The notes under the pieces are model-generated. The model was not told the origin of the DNA. It made no database searches and saw only the letters and a list, made by a program, of their open reading frames with translations. Below, piece by piece: positions 17,060 to 25,534 of a stretch of 64,000 bases of DNA. Location: contig CANLVH010000010.1 of NCBI GenBank assembly GCA_947494545.1, positions 1-64,000 on the forward strand, read 5' to 3'. Source of the DNA: an uncultured Mesonia sp. Its GTDB lineage: Bacteria > Bacteroidota > Bacteroidia > Flavobacteriales > Flavobacteriaceae. Each line of letters starts with the position of its first letter. The first letter of the stretch is position 1. Both the position numbers and the translations under genes were made by a program.

Positions 17060-17812
17060 ATGTATATACTAGAAATTAATAGTATCGAATTATTTATAGG
17101 CTGCGTGCTTATTTTCTTTGCAGCCGTTTTCTTTCGGTATCTAGTGGCGGCCGGGATTTTTTATTGGTATTATTTTCGTCTAAAAAACAAAAAATACCAG
17201 ACCAAAAGATTAAGTTCACGCAGGTTTAGAAAAGGGCAATTCAAAAAAGAAATTTATTAGAGCATGTGGTCGTCGCTTATTTTTGGCTTTTTTGGTGCCT
17301 TGTTATTTTTCCTCTGGCAGAAAGATTGGACCGCGATTTATACAGATGTTAATCAATATGGTTTGTGGTATTTACCGCTAAGTTTTATTATTTTAGCGCT
17401 AATTCACGAAACCTATTATTACTGGATTCATCGGGCAATGCACCATCCAAAATTTTTTAAAAAAGTGCATAAAGTACATCACGACAGCTTGGTTCCTAGT
17501 CCGTGGACGGCTTTTTCTTTTCACCCTTGGGAATCTTTATTAGAAGCTTTAATAGTTCCCGCAATTTTATTGGTTTTGCCAGTTCATATTTTTGTATTAC
17601 TGGCGTATTTAATTTTTATGACGTTAAGCAGCGTGATTAATCATTTAGATATTGAAGTATATCCCAAAGCTTTTATAAATTCCCCTCTAGGGAAATGGTT
17701 TATTGGCGCAACCCACCACCATTACCACCACGCAGAATTTAAAACCAACTACGGTTTATATTTTACTTTTTGGGATAGATGGATGAAAACCGGAAGTAGT
17801 CCTACTTTATAA
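17060..17812 (+). pseudogene. Sterol desaturase / fatty acid hydroxylase family gene interrupted by an amber codon
   Basis: Two pieces lie in the same frame, 17060-17260 (66 codons) and 17264-17812 (182 codons), separated only by TAG at 17258-17260. Read through, they make a 250-residue membrane protein of the fatty acid hydroxylase superfamily. The N-terminal piece holds one membrane segment and a basic loop ending RRFRKGQFKKEIY. The second holds the di-iron histidine clusters HETYYYWIHRAMHH, KVHKVHHDS and HHHYHHAEF. Relatives usually have Trp after the KxEIx stretch, so TGG to TAG is the likely lesion. An internal ATG at 17264 would permit a protein starting after the stop that keeps all the histidines. 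It may be inactive, truncated but active, or rescued by suppression. Confidence 0.8.
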
Positions 17813-17960
17813 TTACAGCAATTTGAGCTTGCAATAAAATTTATATTCTTACAATTTTTTTTAGGAGTATACGCAAGCTTTTCCGTAAAGAAATTATAAA
17901 ACAATAAAATATTTAGTATAAAAAAACTATTTTCGATGCTCTATAAATTTACAAACGCGT

Positions 17961-18836
17961 ATGGCTTCGGGAATATTTGCAATTTTAGATGATATAGCTG
18001 CTTTAATGGACGATGTGGCGATGATGAGTAAAGTTGCGGCAAAAAAAACCGCCGGAATCCTCGGTGATGATTTAGCGGTAAATGCAGAGAAAGCTTCTGG
18101 TTTTGTTTCTTCTAGAGAGATTCCCGTTTTATGGTCTATTACCAAAGGTTCTTTATTAAATAAGCTCATAATCTTGCCCGTTGCTTTTTTATTAAGTGCA
18201 TTTTTTCCTATTGCAATTACTATTATTTTACTCTTGGGCGGCTTGTATTTGGGTTACGAAGGCGCAGAAAAAGCTTATCATTTTTTTGTTCCACACCAAA
18301 ATTCTAAAAAAGAAGAATTAAAAGAAGCCAAAACCAAAGAAGAAATTATGGGAGTAGAAAAAGAGCGAATAAAAGCTGCCATAGTAACCGATTTTATTCT
18401 CTCTGTAGAAATTGTAATTATTGCGCTTGGCACAGTTTCGCAAGAAAGTCTTTCTATACGTATTATTGTGGTGAGCATTATTGCGCTTATCGCAACCGTT
18501 GGGGTTTACGGCATTGTCGCCTTAATTGTTAGAATGGATGACGCGGGATATAAACTTATTGAAAACAGCAATAGCACTACTAGTTTTAAGCATAAATTTG
18601 GGAAGCTTTTGGTAAGTGCTTTGCCAAAAATCATTAAAAGTTTATCGATAATTGGCACCATTGCGCTTTTCTTGGTTTCTGGTGGTATATTTGTGCATAA
18701 CCTCGACTTTTTTCATCACCTCATCCCTAGCCTTCCTTCTTTTATCAAAGAGTTTTTGGTTGGCATTGTGGTAGGTTTTATTTGTTTAGGAATTGTTTTA
18801 GCTTTTCAAAAAGTAAAAAATTCTTTTACTAAATAA
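17961..18836 (+). CDS. DUF808 family membrane protein (YedI-like)
   Basis: A 291-aa integral membrane protein matching DUF808/YedI: the start MASGIFAILDDIAALMDDVA, then KVAAKKTAGILGDDLAVNAEKASG and the membrane entry after REIPVLW. Four to six hydrophobic segments follow, among them LIILPVAFLLSAFFPIAIT, FILSVEIVIIALGTV, IIVVSIIALIATVGVYGIV and the C-terminal VGIVVGFICLGIVLAF. The function of the family is unknown. The gene stands alone between a TTCCGTAAAG word (17881-17890) and an inverted pair of the same word (18962-18988). Confidence 0.9.
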   Translation: MASGIFAILDDIAALMDDVAMMSKVAAKKTAGILGDDLAVNAEKASGFVSSREIPVLWSITKGSLLNKLIILPVAFLLSAFFPIAITIILLLGGLYLGYEGAEKAYHFFVPHQNSKKEELKEAKTKEEIMGVEKERIKAAIVTDFILSVEIVIIALGTVSQESLSIRIIVVSIIALIATVGVYGIVALIVRMDDAGYKLIENSNSTTSFKHKFGKLLVSALPKIIKSLSIIGTIALFLVSGGIFVHNLDFFHHLIPSLPSFIKEFLVGIVVGFICLGIVLAFQKVKNSFTK

Positions 18837-18961
18837 ACATTTACCGTCAATAATTCCAATATTCGCTGTTTCACTTTCATTCCAAAAAATAGAAGGCTTT
18901 TATCTTTATTTTAGGATAAAGCCTTTAAAATTTCTTTACTTTTAAAACACAATTGTAAAAC

Positions 18962-18988
18962 CTTTACGGAAGAAAGCTATCCGTAAAG
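18962..18988. repeat. Inverted pair of the CTTTACGGA word
   Basis: CTTTACGGA (18962-18970) and TCCGTAAAG (18980-18988) form a perfect 9-bp inverted repeat around a 9-base spacer, 45 bp before the M24 peptidase start codon. This is the only place in the window where two copies face each other. Confidence 0.85.
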
Positions 18989-19032
18989 ACATTATAAAAA
19001 TATTTAAAATCTATCCTAAAAGAAAATTCCAA

Positions 19033-20247
19033 ATGAACAGCAATAGAAAATACGGCATTGGCGGCAGTACGCCGGAAGCAGAATTATCTAAACTGCAAGA
19101 ACCTAACAAAAAACCAAATCCCATTCAAGATAAAGAATTTCAAAACCGAATTGATAAAGCTTGTGCTGCCTTAAAGGCAGAAGGTTTAGATGCACTTTAT
19201 CTTAATGCAGGAACTAATTTATACTATTTTACCAATACGCAATGGAGTCCGTCAGAACGTTTAGTTGGCGCTATACTTTTTGCAGATGGCAGCCTAAACT
19301 ATGTAGTACCGGAATTTGAAATTGGCACTTTTTCTGGTTTTATTGGCGTAGAAGGAAAGATAATTCCGTGGTTAGAACACGAATCGCCCATAGATAAAAT
19401 AGCAGAAAAAGTAGGAGAAAATACCCGTTTGGCTATAGACGATTCTACGGCTTTTACCTTGGTTTCTAAATTTCAAGAACACAAAAATTTTACAATAAGT
19501 AGCGCCGAAAAACTTATTAGAGATATTAGAATGTTAAAAAGCGAAGCCGAAATTGCGCATCTTCAATATGCGATGAATTTGACCATGCAAGTACATCAAG
19601 CCACTGCAAAAATCTTAAAACCCGGCATTACAACCGCCGAGGTAGAAAGTTTTATCAACAAAGCACACAAAAAACTGGGTATTGCTGGCGGTAACTATTT
19701 TTGTATTGTTTTATTCGGGAAAGATACCGCGTTTCCGCACGGCGTTAAATCACCTAAAACTCTAGAAGAAAACGAGCTTGTTTTGGTAGATACCGGTTGC
19801 CAATACAAAGGCTATATTTCTGATATTACGCGAACCTACGCTTATGGCGATGTTTCGGAAAAAGAAAAAGAAATCTGGAAAAACGAAAAGACCGCACAAT
19901 TTGCAGCTTTTGAAGCCGCTCAAATTGGTAAAACTTGCGGACATATAGACGATCAAGTTCGGGTGCAATTAGAAAAAGACGGCTTAGGCCCCGATTATGA
20001 TTTACCCGGATTACCACATAGAACCGGTCACGGAATTGGGGTAGAAATTCACGAACATCCGTTTATTTTAAAAGGAAATAATATCCCCATTCAAAACGGA
20101 ATGGCTTTTAGTATAGAGCCTATGATTGTTGTTCCTAACCAATTTGGCATACGCTTAGAAGATCACGTTTATATGACTAGCAAAGGTCCAAAATGGTTTA
20201 CCGAACCGGCACATAGTATTGAAAATCCTTTTGGACATAGAGATTAG
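19033..20247 (+). CDS. M24 family metallopeptidase (Xaa-Pro aminopeptidase-like)
   Basis: A 404-aa protein of the creatinase/prolidase group. The N-terminal non-catalytic creatinase domain spans about 35-165 (ACAALKAEGLDALYLNAGTN) and the pita-bread catalytic domain follows. The five metal ligands are visible: two Asp in VDTGCQYKGYISDITRT, His in HRTGHGIGVEIHE, Glu in SIEPM, and Glu in RLEDHVY. Such enzymes remove N-terminal residues before proline or cleave X-Pro dipeptides. No signal peptide is seen, so it should be cytosolic. The ATG at 19033 opens MNSNRKYGIGG; the first 30 residues look like a flexible leader. It appears monocistronic. Confidence 0.92.
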   Translation: MNSNRKYGIGGSTPEAELSKLQEPNKKPNPIQDKEFQNRIDKACAALKAEGLDALYLNAGTNLYYFTNTQWSPSERLVGAILFADGSLNYVVPEFEIGTFSGFIGVEGKIIPWLEHESPIDKIAEKVGENTRLAIDDSTAFTLVSKFQEHKNFTISSAEKLIRDIRMLKSEAEIAHLQYAMNLTMQVHQATAKILKPGITTAEVESFINKAHKKLGIAGGNYFCIVLFGKDTAFPHGVKSPKTLEENELVLVDTGCQYKGYISDITRTYAYGDVSEKEKEIWKNEKTAQFAAFEAAQIGKTCGHIDDQVRVQLEKDGLGPDYDLPGLPHRTGHGIGVEIHEHPFILKGNNIPIQNGMAFSIEPMIVVPNQFGIRLEDHVYMTSKGPKWFTEPAHSIENPFGHRD

Positions 20248-20511
20248 CTGTAAATATTAGTCAGTATCTAATTTCATCATCATTAGTTAGTACTTAGAGA
20301 AGCAATAAAATTTTGATTTACAATTGGTTACAAATTGCAAAAATTGTTCTTAAATTAATTTCAAAAAATTTGCATATATAGATATGTGTTATACATTTTT
20401 TTGATAAATTTAACACTTCTACTTAGGGGTTTTTATAAAATACAGATTACCGTAAAAACCACGCATTAAGTAGTTAATTATTAACTAATTGTATTATTAA
20501 AACTTAAAATT

Positions 20512-20808
20512 ATGATTAAAAAATCCATGAAAACTTTGGCAATTGTATTTGCTTCATCTATGTTACTAACTTCTTGTTATTCTTACACTACCGTAGTAGG
20601 CGAAGGTGCTCAAGGAAATAACAAAACTACACAATGGAATCATTATGTAGTATATGGTTTAGCTCCGGTAGGTGTTTCTGATTCACAAGAAATGGCTGGC
20701 GGTGCCGAAAATTACACTGTACACACAAGACATTCTTTTGTAAATGGTTTAATTGCAGGAATTACCTTTGGTATTTATACCCCAACGGTTACAACTGTAA
20801 CAAAGTAA
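20512..20808 (+). CDS. Bor-family-like lipoprotein
   Basis: A 98-aa lipoprotein with signal and lipobox ending MLLTSC (Cys22). The mature part follows the Bor/Iss pattern: CYSYTTVVGEGAQGN, TTQWNHYVVYGLAPV, then HSFVNGLIAGITFGIYTPT. Bor is a lambda lysogenic outer-membrane lipoprotein linked to serum resistance; in environmental Bacteroidota similar proteins are chromosomal and their role is unknown. There are no phage genes nearby, so I do not read it as a prophage relic. The upstream gap of 264 bp contains no other gene. Confidence 0.8.
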   Translation: MIKKSMKTLAIVFASSMLLTSCYSYTTVVGEGAQGNNKTTQWNHYVVYGLAPVGVSDSQEMAGGAENYTVHTRHSFVNGLIAGITFGIYTPTVTTVTK

Positions 20809-20910
20809 TAATTCTAAGAAAATCTGCCTTAATATTAGTTTTTAAACCTTTCAGGTCTTTAACCTAAATGTATTGAGGTAGGTTTTCTTCATTTTATATT
20901 GATTGTTTTT

Positions 20911-21108
20911 ATGAAAAAAATTCTATTTTACATTTCGCTTATCATAGGGATACTACTCTTTCTTAATGTACTAAAAATTGTAATAACAGATTTTAATCGG
21001 CTTACTGAATATGGCTTTGGCTACTTAGCCGGTAAAATAACTTTATTATTATTGTGTGGTCTTGTTATGTATTTTACGAAGAGAAATAAGACACAAACCA
21101 CTACCTAA
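20911..21108 (+). CDS. Small two-helix membrane protein
   Basis: A 65-aa protein (MKKILFYISLI from the ATG at 20911; a start at 20899 is also possible) with two hydrophobic helices, ILFYISLIIGILLFLNVLKI and LAGKITLLLLCGLVMYF, and a polar Thr-rich tail. I do not recognise a family. It follows the Bor-like gene on the same strand after 100 bp that include a weak possible hairpin, so it may be its own unit. The gap after it, up to 21380, shows no gene. Confidence 0.5.
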   Translation: MKKILFYISLIIGILLFLNVLKIVITDFNRLTEYGFGYLAGKITLLLLCGLVMYFTKRNKTQTTT

Positions 21109-21380
21109 TAATAAATTAGCGGCAATAAAGTTTTATATAAGCTTTATTTAATTCCGCGTAAGCATTACTTAACAAAAAAAATTCTTCAACTTAGGTAATT
21201 TTCATTTCATAGCTCTAACTTATTAAGCTAAGCAATATTTTCTTTATAATTTATCTTATTAACTAGTAAATTTCTAATTAATAGAAAGCAAATAACTATT
21301 GTTATATAAGTTATACTAATCGGTAAAGTTATTACTTACAAGCTTTATTTATTACATTAGAATTTCTAAAAAAGAAATCT

Positions 21381-22394
21381 ATGGCTACAAATAATTTACA
21401 AGCGGTTAAATATTCTATGTTAGAATTGGCGGTTGTGGGACAAGATATTCCCATTCCCCAGGTTTTAGAAAACAGTTTAGAAACGGCACAAAAAGCAGAA
21501 GAATTAGGTTTTAACCGATTTTGGTTGGCAGAACATCATAATATGAAAGCAATTGCCAGTTCGGCCACCAGTATTCTAATTGGTTATATTGCCAGCGGAA
21601 CAAAAAATATACGAGTAGGTTCTGGTGGCGTAATGTTACCCAACCACGCCCCATTAATAATAGCTGAACAATTTGGTACTTTGGCGCAACTTTATCCCAA
21701 TCGTATAGATTTAGGCTTAGGCCGCGCTCCGGGAACAGATCAAACCACTGCGCAAGAAATACGCAGCGATAGAATGCAAGCGGTATATCGTTTCCCGGAT
21801 GAAATAGACAAAATACAAGCTTTTATAGACCGCGATTTTCCAAAAGTACGCGCACCAATTGCCGAAGGTGTTAATTTACCATTTTATGTTTTGGGCTCTA
21901 GTACAGATAGTGCTTATGTAGCCGCAAAAAAAGGTTTACCCTACGTATTTGCAAGTCATTTTGCGCCAACACATTTAAAGGAAGCTTTGCAGATTTATCG
22001 CGAAAATTTTAAAACTTCTAAATTCTTAGAAAAACCTTATGTAATTGCCGGAATTAACGTAGTTGCAGCACCAACGCAAGAAGAAGCAGAAACATTATCT
22101 ACCAGTATGCTACAAATGACGGTTGGAATTTTAACGCAAAAAATGACTTATATGCAACCGCCAATTCCTATGAATGATGAATTACAAAAAATAAAACAGC
22201 ATCCTGCCGTAGCGCAAATGAACAAATATGCTTTTGTTGGTGATGCAGAGACAATTAGATCCGCGATAGAAGACTTTGTTTCTACTTATTCTATTGATGA
22301 GTTAATGGTTTCAACCAATATATATGAGCAAGAAAAACGTTTGCAATCTCTAGAAATTTTTTCTAAAATGATGCAAGAAAAGACAACCGGTTAA
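21381..22394 (+). CDS. LLM-class flavin-dependent oxidoreductase
   Basis: A 337-aa protein of the luciferase-like monooxygenase superfamily, group with MsnO8-like members. The (beta/alpha)8 barrel hallmarks are FNRFWLAEHHNMKAIASSAT (about 44-63), the strand NIRVGSGGVMLPNHAPL, and IDLGLGRAPGTDQTT (about 116-130). Such enzymes use reduced FMN from a separate reductase to oxidise organic substrates; the substrate is unknown. The C-terminal end is short and charged. It converges on the fatty acid transporter gene with only 5 bp between the stop codons. Confidence 0.9.
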   Translation: MATNNLQAVKYSMLELAVVGQDIPIPQVLENSLETAQKAEELGFNRFWLAEHHNMKAIASSATSILIGYIASGTKNIRVGSGGVMLPNHAPLIIAEQFGTLAQLYPNRIDLGLGRAPGTDQTTAQEIRSDRMQAVYRFPDEIDKIQAFIDRDFPKVRAPIAEGVNLPFYVLGSSTDSAYVAAKKGLPYVFASHFAPTHLKEALQIYRENFKTSKFLEKPYVIAGINVVAAPTQEEAETLSTSMLQMTVGILTQKMTYMQPPIPMNDELQKIKQHPAVAQMNKYAFVGDAETIRSAIEDFVSTYSIDELMVSTNIYEQEKRLQSLEIFSKMMQEKTTG

Positions 22395-22399
22395 TTAAT

Positions 22400-23767
22400 T
22401 CACCAGAGTAAAAGTCCACCAATATAAATCACGCTACCAACTACTAAAAGTAAAAGTGTATACGGTAAGATATCGCGTGCTTTCAGTTTGGTAATTGCCA
22501 ATAAAGGTAACGCCCAAAAGGGTTGCAACATATTGGTAATTTGGTCGCCATAGGCCAAGGCCATTACCATTTTATTTAGTGGAACTTCTAATTTTAAAGC
22601 ACTTTCTAAAATTATTGGTCCTTGCACAGCCCATTGCCCGCCCCCACTAGGCACAAAAATATTAACAAGCCCGGCACTAAAAAAGCTAGCAATAGGTAAA
22701 CCGGCAGCATTGGTGTTGCTTACCATAAAGGAAGAAATTTGGCTTACTAATCCGGTTTCTTTCATTACCGCCATTATTCCAAAATAAAGCGGAAATTGAA
22801 TTAAAATTGCTCCGGCTCCAACAATGGCCTGCTTTAAAGCTTTGGTAAAAGATGCAAAAGATTGGTGAAACAAAACGCACAACCCCAACATTAAAAAATT
22901 GAGCATATTGGGTGTAAGACGTCCGGCAAGTAAAAAATCGTGATAGGAAGCTAGAAAAGCCATCAACAATAAAATTCCGAAAATTGTTTTAAAAACCGGT
23001 GAATGATCTATTTTTTCGGCACCGCTAAATGTAGTATTTTTAGTAGCTGTTGTCTTTCCTTCCGCGAAAGCGGGGACTTTACTTTTTGTATTTTTTGCGA
23101 CAAAATATAAAAGTAACGGCACAAAAATTAACAAAGCACCAAAAACGAGCAGGTTAGATAGAGAAAAAATAGTGCTGGTGGTTGCTATGTTTTGTGGTAA
23201 CTTATTTAAAATGGTATCGTTACCGGGAAACAAACTGGCCAAATGACCGTTTTCTGCTACTTTTAAAGGTGCACTACCGCTCATACCGCCGTGCCAAACC
23301 ATCAAACCTACATATCCGGCTGCACCAATTAAGGGATAATTAATTTTAAAATTTCGTTTTTGAGCGGCTTCGGCAGTTTTGCGAGCCATTATTGCGCCAA
23401 AAATCAGACCTAAACCCCAGTTAAAAAATGCTACTAACATAGTAGAAACTGCAACCATCACAACCGCTTGTGTGTTGTTATTTATACGGTTGGTAAGCAA
23501 TGTGGTAAGTTTGGAAACGGGTTTGCTTAGCACTAAAATATGACCTAAAACCAAAATGAGCATCATTTGCACCATAAAAACAAGCATAGCGGGATTCCAC
23601 ATACCGTTTTGCCAGATTTTAATAACCTCCCAACCGTGGTGCAAATTACCGCTTCCTGTAAAAAATGTCGCTACAAATAGGATTAGAAGACTAAGAATTA
23701 TCGCCAAACTAAATGGCGACGGAATAAACCGCTTAAAACTGCTTTCTATAAATTTGCTTATTTTCAT
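22400..23767 (-). CDS. Short-chain fatty acid transporter (AtoE family)
   Basis: A 455-aa inner-membrane protein with about a dozen hydrophobic segments. The opening MKISKFIESSFKRFIPSPF, the LVLGHILVLSKPVSKL segment, the FFNWGLGLIFGAIMARK region, and the C-terminal VPSGGGQWAVQGPI and ALAYGDQITNMLQPFWALP are typical of the AtoE/TIGR00366 short-chain fatty acid carriers, which import compounds such as butyrate or acetoacetate. No ato enzymes are adjacent, so the physiological substrate is open. Two CTTTACGGAA words (23801 and 23860) lie just upstream of its start, and could mark its control region. Confidence 0.9.
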   Translation of the reverse strand: MKISKFIESSFKRFIPSPFSLAIILSLLILFVATFFTGSGNLHHGWEVIKIWQNGMWNPAMLVFMVQMMLILVLGHILVLSKPVSKLTTLLTNRINNNTQAVVMVAVSTMLVAFFNWGLGLIFGAIMARKTAEAAQKRNFKINYPLIGAAGYVGLMVWHGGMSGSAPLKVAENGHLASLFPGNDTILNKLPQNIATTSTIFSLSNLLVFGALLIFVPLLLYFVAKNTKSKVPAFAEGKTTATKNTTFSGAEKIDHSPVFKTIFGILLLMAFLASYHDFLLAGRLTPNMLNFLMLGLCVLFHQSFASFTKALKQAIVGAGAILIQFPLYFGIMAVMKETGLVSQISSFMVSNTNAAGLPIASFFSAGLVNIFVPSGGGQWAVQGPIILESALKLEVPLNKMVMALAYGDQITNMLQPFWALPLLAITKLKARDILPYTLLLLVVGSVIYIGGLLLW

Positions 23768-23912
23768 TATTGATTTTATTTTTTCGCAAATGCCTAACCA
23801 CTTTACGGAATAAATGTAGCGTTTCTAAAGAAATTGCTAAAATAATTTATGCTTAGTGACTTTACGGAATTACTCCATACAACAACAAAAAAATAAGATT
23901 AGCAAGCTACTT

Positions 23913-24332
23913 TTAGAGCCACTTTTTAATTAGAACTCCAACCACATAGCCAAACACTGCGTGCGCAAGTGTCCAATAAATCCAGGCATTTATATTATCT
24001 GCTGCGGGCGGTTGGGGAGATAGAGCAGTTAAGAAAAACAAAGCACCACCACCAATAGTATAGACCAAAGCGTATATAGCCATTTTCTTTTCTAAATGCC
24101 AGATTTTAAGAATATAGAATAAAGCCAAAACGCTTACCAAACAAGTTACGAAATGAAAAATATACCCAAACAACCAAACAGGCTCTAGCGTATTGATTAC
24201 AGGAATATAATCGAAATTAAATAATAAAATATAGGCGGGGTTACCGGTAAAAAACAGCACAATTGCCAAAATTAGCATTAAAACCAAACCTGCAATAAGG
24301 CTAATGGCAATCAGTTTTAAGTTCTGTTTCAT
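23913..24332 (-). CDS. Four-helix membrane protein of unknown function
   Basis: A 139-aa protein with four predicted helices: LIAISLIAGLVLMLILAIVLFF, WLFGYIFHFVTCLVSVLALFYI, MAIYALVYTIGGGALFFLTAL and WIYWTLAHAVFGYVVGVLI. A short loop carries LSPQPPAADNINA. I do not recognise the family. It is divergent from the MerR-type regulator of the carotenoid cluster; the shared 300-bp region holds one TTCCGTAAAG word at 24527-24536. Because it shares that control region, regulation by the same factor is possible, but nothing in the sequence shows it. Confidence 0.7.
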   Translation of the reverse strand: MKQNLKLIAISLIAGLVLMLILAIVLFFTGNPAYILLFNFDYIPVINTLEPVWLFGYIFHFVTCLVSVLALFYILKIWHLEKKMAIYALVYTIGGGALFFLTALSPQPPAADNINAWIYWTLAHAVFGYVVGVLIKKWL

Positions 24333-24608
24333 TGTTTACTGTTTAAATATGTGTAACCTGCATATTTTTCTACTTCTTCTTGACTTCTAAAAATAAATTT
24401 AGGTTAAAAATAGGAAAAAATTCTTCGGTATTTTATTAGTGGGAAGTGTTTTTTCTATGCTAAACGGCAAAAATATACGCTTTTGGAAATTGAATACAAA
24501 GCTACTGGAAAGCCACTATAGCTTAATTCCGTAAAGAAAAAATAAGATCAAGAATCAGTTTGTTTAAGTTTTTAACTTATCCTTTAAACAAAAACTAAAA
24601 TTAATCTG

Positions 24609-24616
24609 TACCTTTG
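24609..24616 (+). promoter_or_regulatory. -7 promoter box of the carotenoid operon
   Basis: TACCTTTG fits TAnnTTTG and lies 18 bases before the MerR-type gene's ATG, implying a very short leader. No TTG at the ideal distance was found, so start is likely helped by an activator or de-repression. Confidence 0.55.
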
Positions 24617-24634
24617 ACAAAAGTATAGGAACCA

Positions 24635-25534
24635 ATGGGGCATATAAAACAACAATTTTCTATTAAAGATCTAGAGCAGCTTAGCGGCATAAAAGCCCAT
24701 ACCATACGTATTTGGGAAAAACGTTACGAAATTTTGCAACCCAAACGTACAGATACCAATATTAGGTATTACGACTTAAAAGCATTGCAACGAATTTTAA
24801 ATATCGCGCTTTTAAATGAAAATGGCTATAAAATTTCGCGTATCGCTAAAATGAATCCGGACGAGATAAAGAGCTTAATAAAAAGTGTTTCTACTATAAA
24901 TAGTGACGAAAGTCGTGCAATGAAAGCTTTTAAACTGGCAATGATAAATTTTGATGTTCACTTGTTTAACCAAACCTATAACAGCATATTTAAGACGAGA
25001 AATTTTAGAGAAATCTTTAAAGAACATTTCATTCCTTTATTAGAAAATATTGGTACTTTATGGCAAACCAACACCATACACCCGGCGCAGGAACATTTTA
25101 TTTCTAATTTAATCAGACAAAAAATATATTGGAATATCGAGCGGATAGATCGCTTAGAAACCACCAAAAAAGACAAGCTATTTGTGTTGTTTTTGCCTGA
25201 AGGAGAAATTCACGACTTAGGAATATTGTACCTAAATTATGAGTTGCTTGCCTTGGGTTATAAAGTTATTTATCTAGGCCATAGCCTACCTTTTACCGAT
25301 TTAAAATACCTGGCAGAAACAAAAGAAAATATTCACTTTGTAAGTTATTTGACAGTTAAACCAGATAATTTAGCCGATTTTCTAGAAGAATTTAAAACAG
25401 AAGTTAGTGACAAAATGCCTTGCCAATATTGGCTATTGGGTAGAAAATGCGAAAATATACATTCAGAAGATTTGCCGGAAAACATCAAACATTTTAAAAC
25501 CACCAACGATTTTATAAAAAACTTACATGACTAA
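24635..25534 (+). CDS. MerR-family regulator with cobalamin-binding domain (CarH/LitR-like)
   Basis: A 299-aa regulator. Residues 1-75 form the MerR winged helix (FSIKDLEQLSGIKAHTIRIW, then RYYD). Residues 90-175 form the helical half of a B12-binding module with W143 followed after nine residues by E153-H154, the W-x9-EH motif of CarH. Then a Rossmann-like B12 domain has E191-x-H193-x-x-G196 (GEIHDLG), the loop whose His gives the lower cobalt ligand. In CarH and LitR these residues bind adenosylcobalamin, and light breaks the DNA-bound tetramer to switch on carotenoid genes. The gene heads the cluster and overlaps crtI by 8 bp, so it probably controls its own operon. Light sensing is inferred from the motifs, not shown. 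Confidence 0.85.
   Translation: MGHIKQQFSIKDLEQLSGIKAHTIRIWEKRYEILQPKRTDTNIRYYDLKALQRILNIALLNENGYKISRIAKMNPDEIKSLIKSVSTINSDESRAMKAFKLAMINFDVHLFNQTYNSIFKTRNFREIFKEHFIPLLENIGTLWQTNTIHPAQEHFISNLIRQKIYWNIERIDRLETTKKDKLFVLFLPEGEIHDLGILYLNYELLALGYKVIYLGHSLPFTDLKYLAETKENIHFVSYLTVKPDNLADFLEEFKTEVSDKMPCQYWLLGRKCENIHSEDLPENIKHFKTTNDFIKNLHD

Noticed and set aside
17258..17260. TAG read as Trp, suggesting a changed genetic code
   Set aside because: TAG ends many intact genes in this window (for example at 6628-6630, 20245-20247 and 27829-27831), so general recoding is excluded.
14078..24332. Possible genomic island integrated at tRNA-Leu
   Set aside because: No integrase, no duplicated tRNA end and no phage or conjugation genes were found in the following 10 kb, despite the mixture of unrelated single genes and the Bor-like lipoprotein.
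24333..24634. Cobalamin riboswitch before the carotenoid operon
   Set aside because: The B12 link of the regulator prompted a search, but no B12-box-like sequence was seen and the predicted leader is only about ten bases long.
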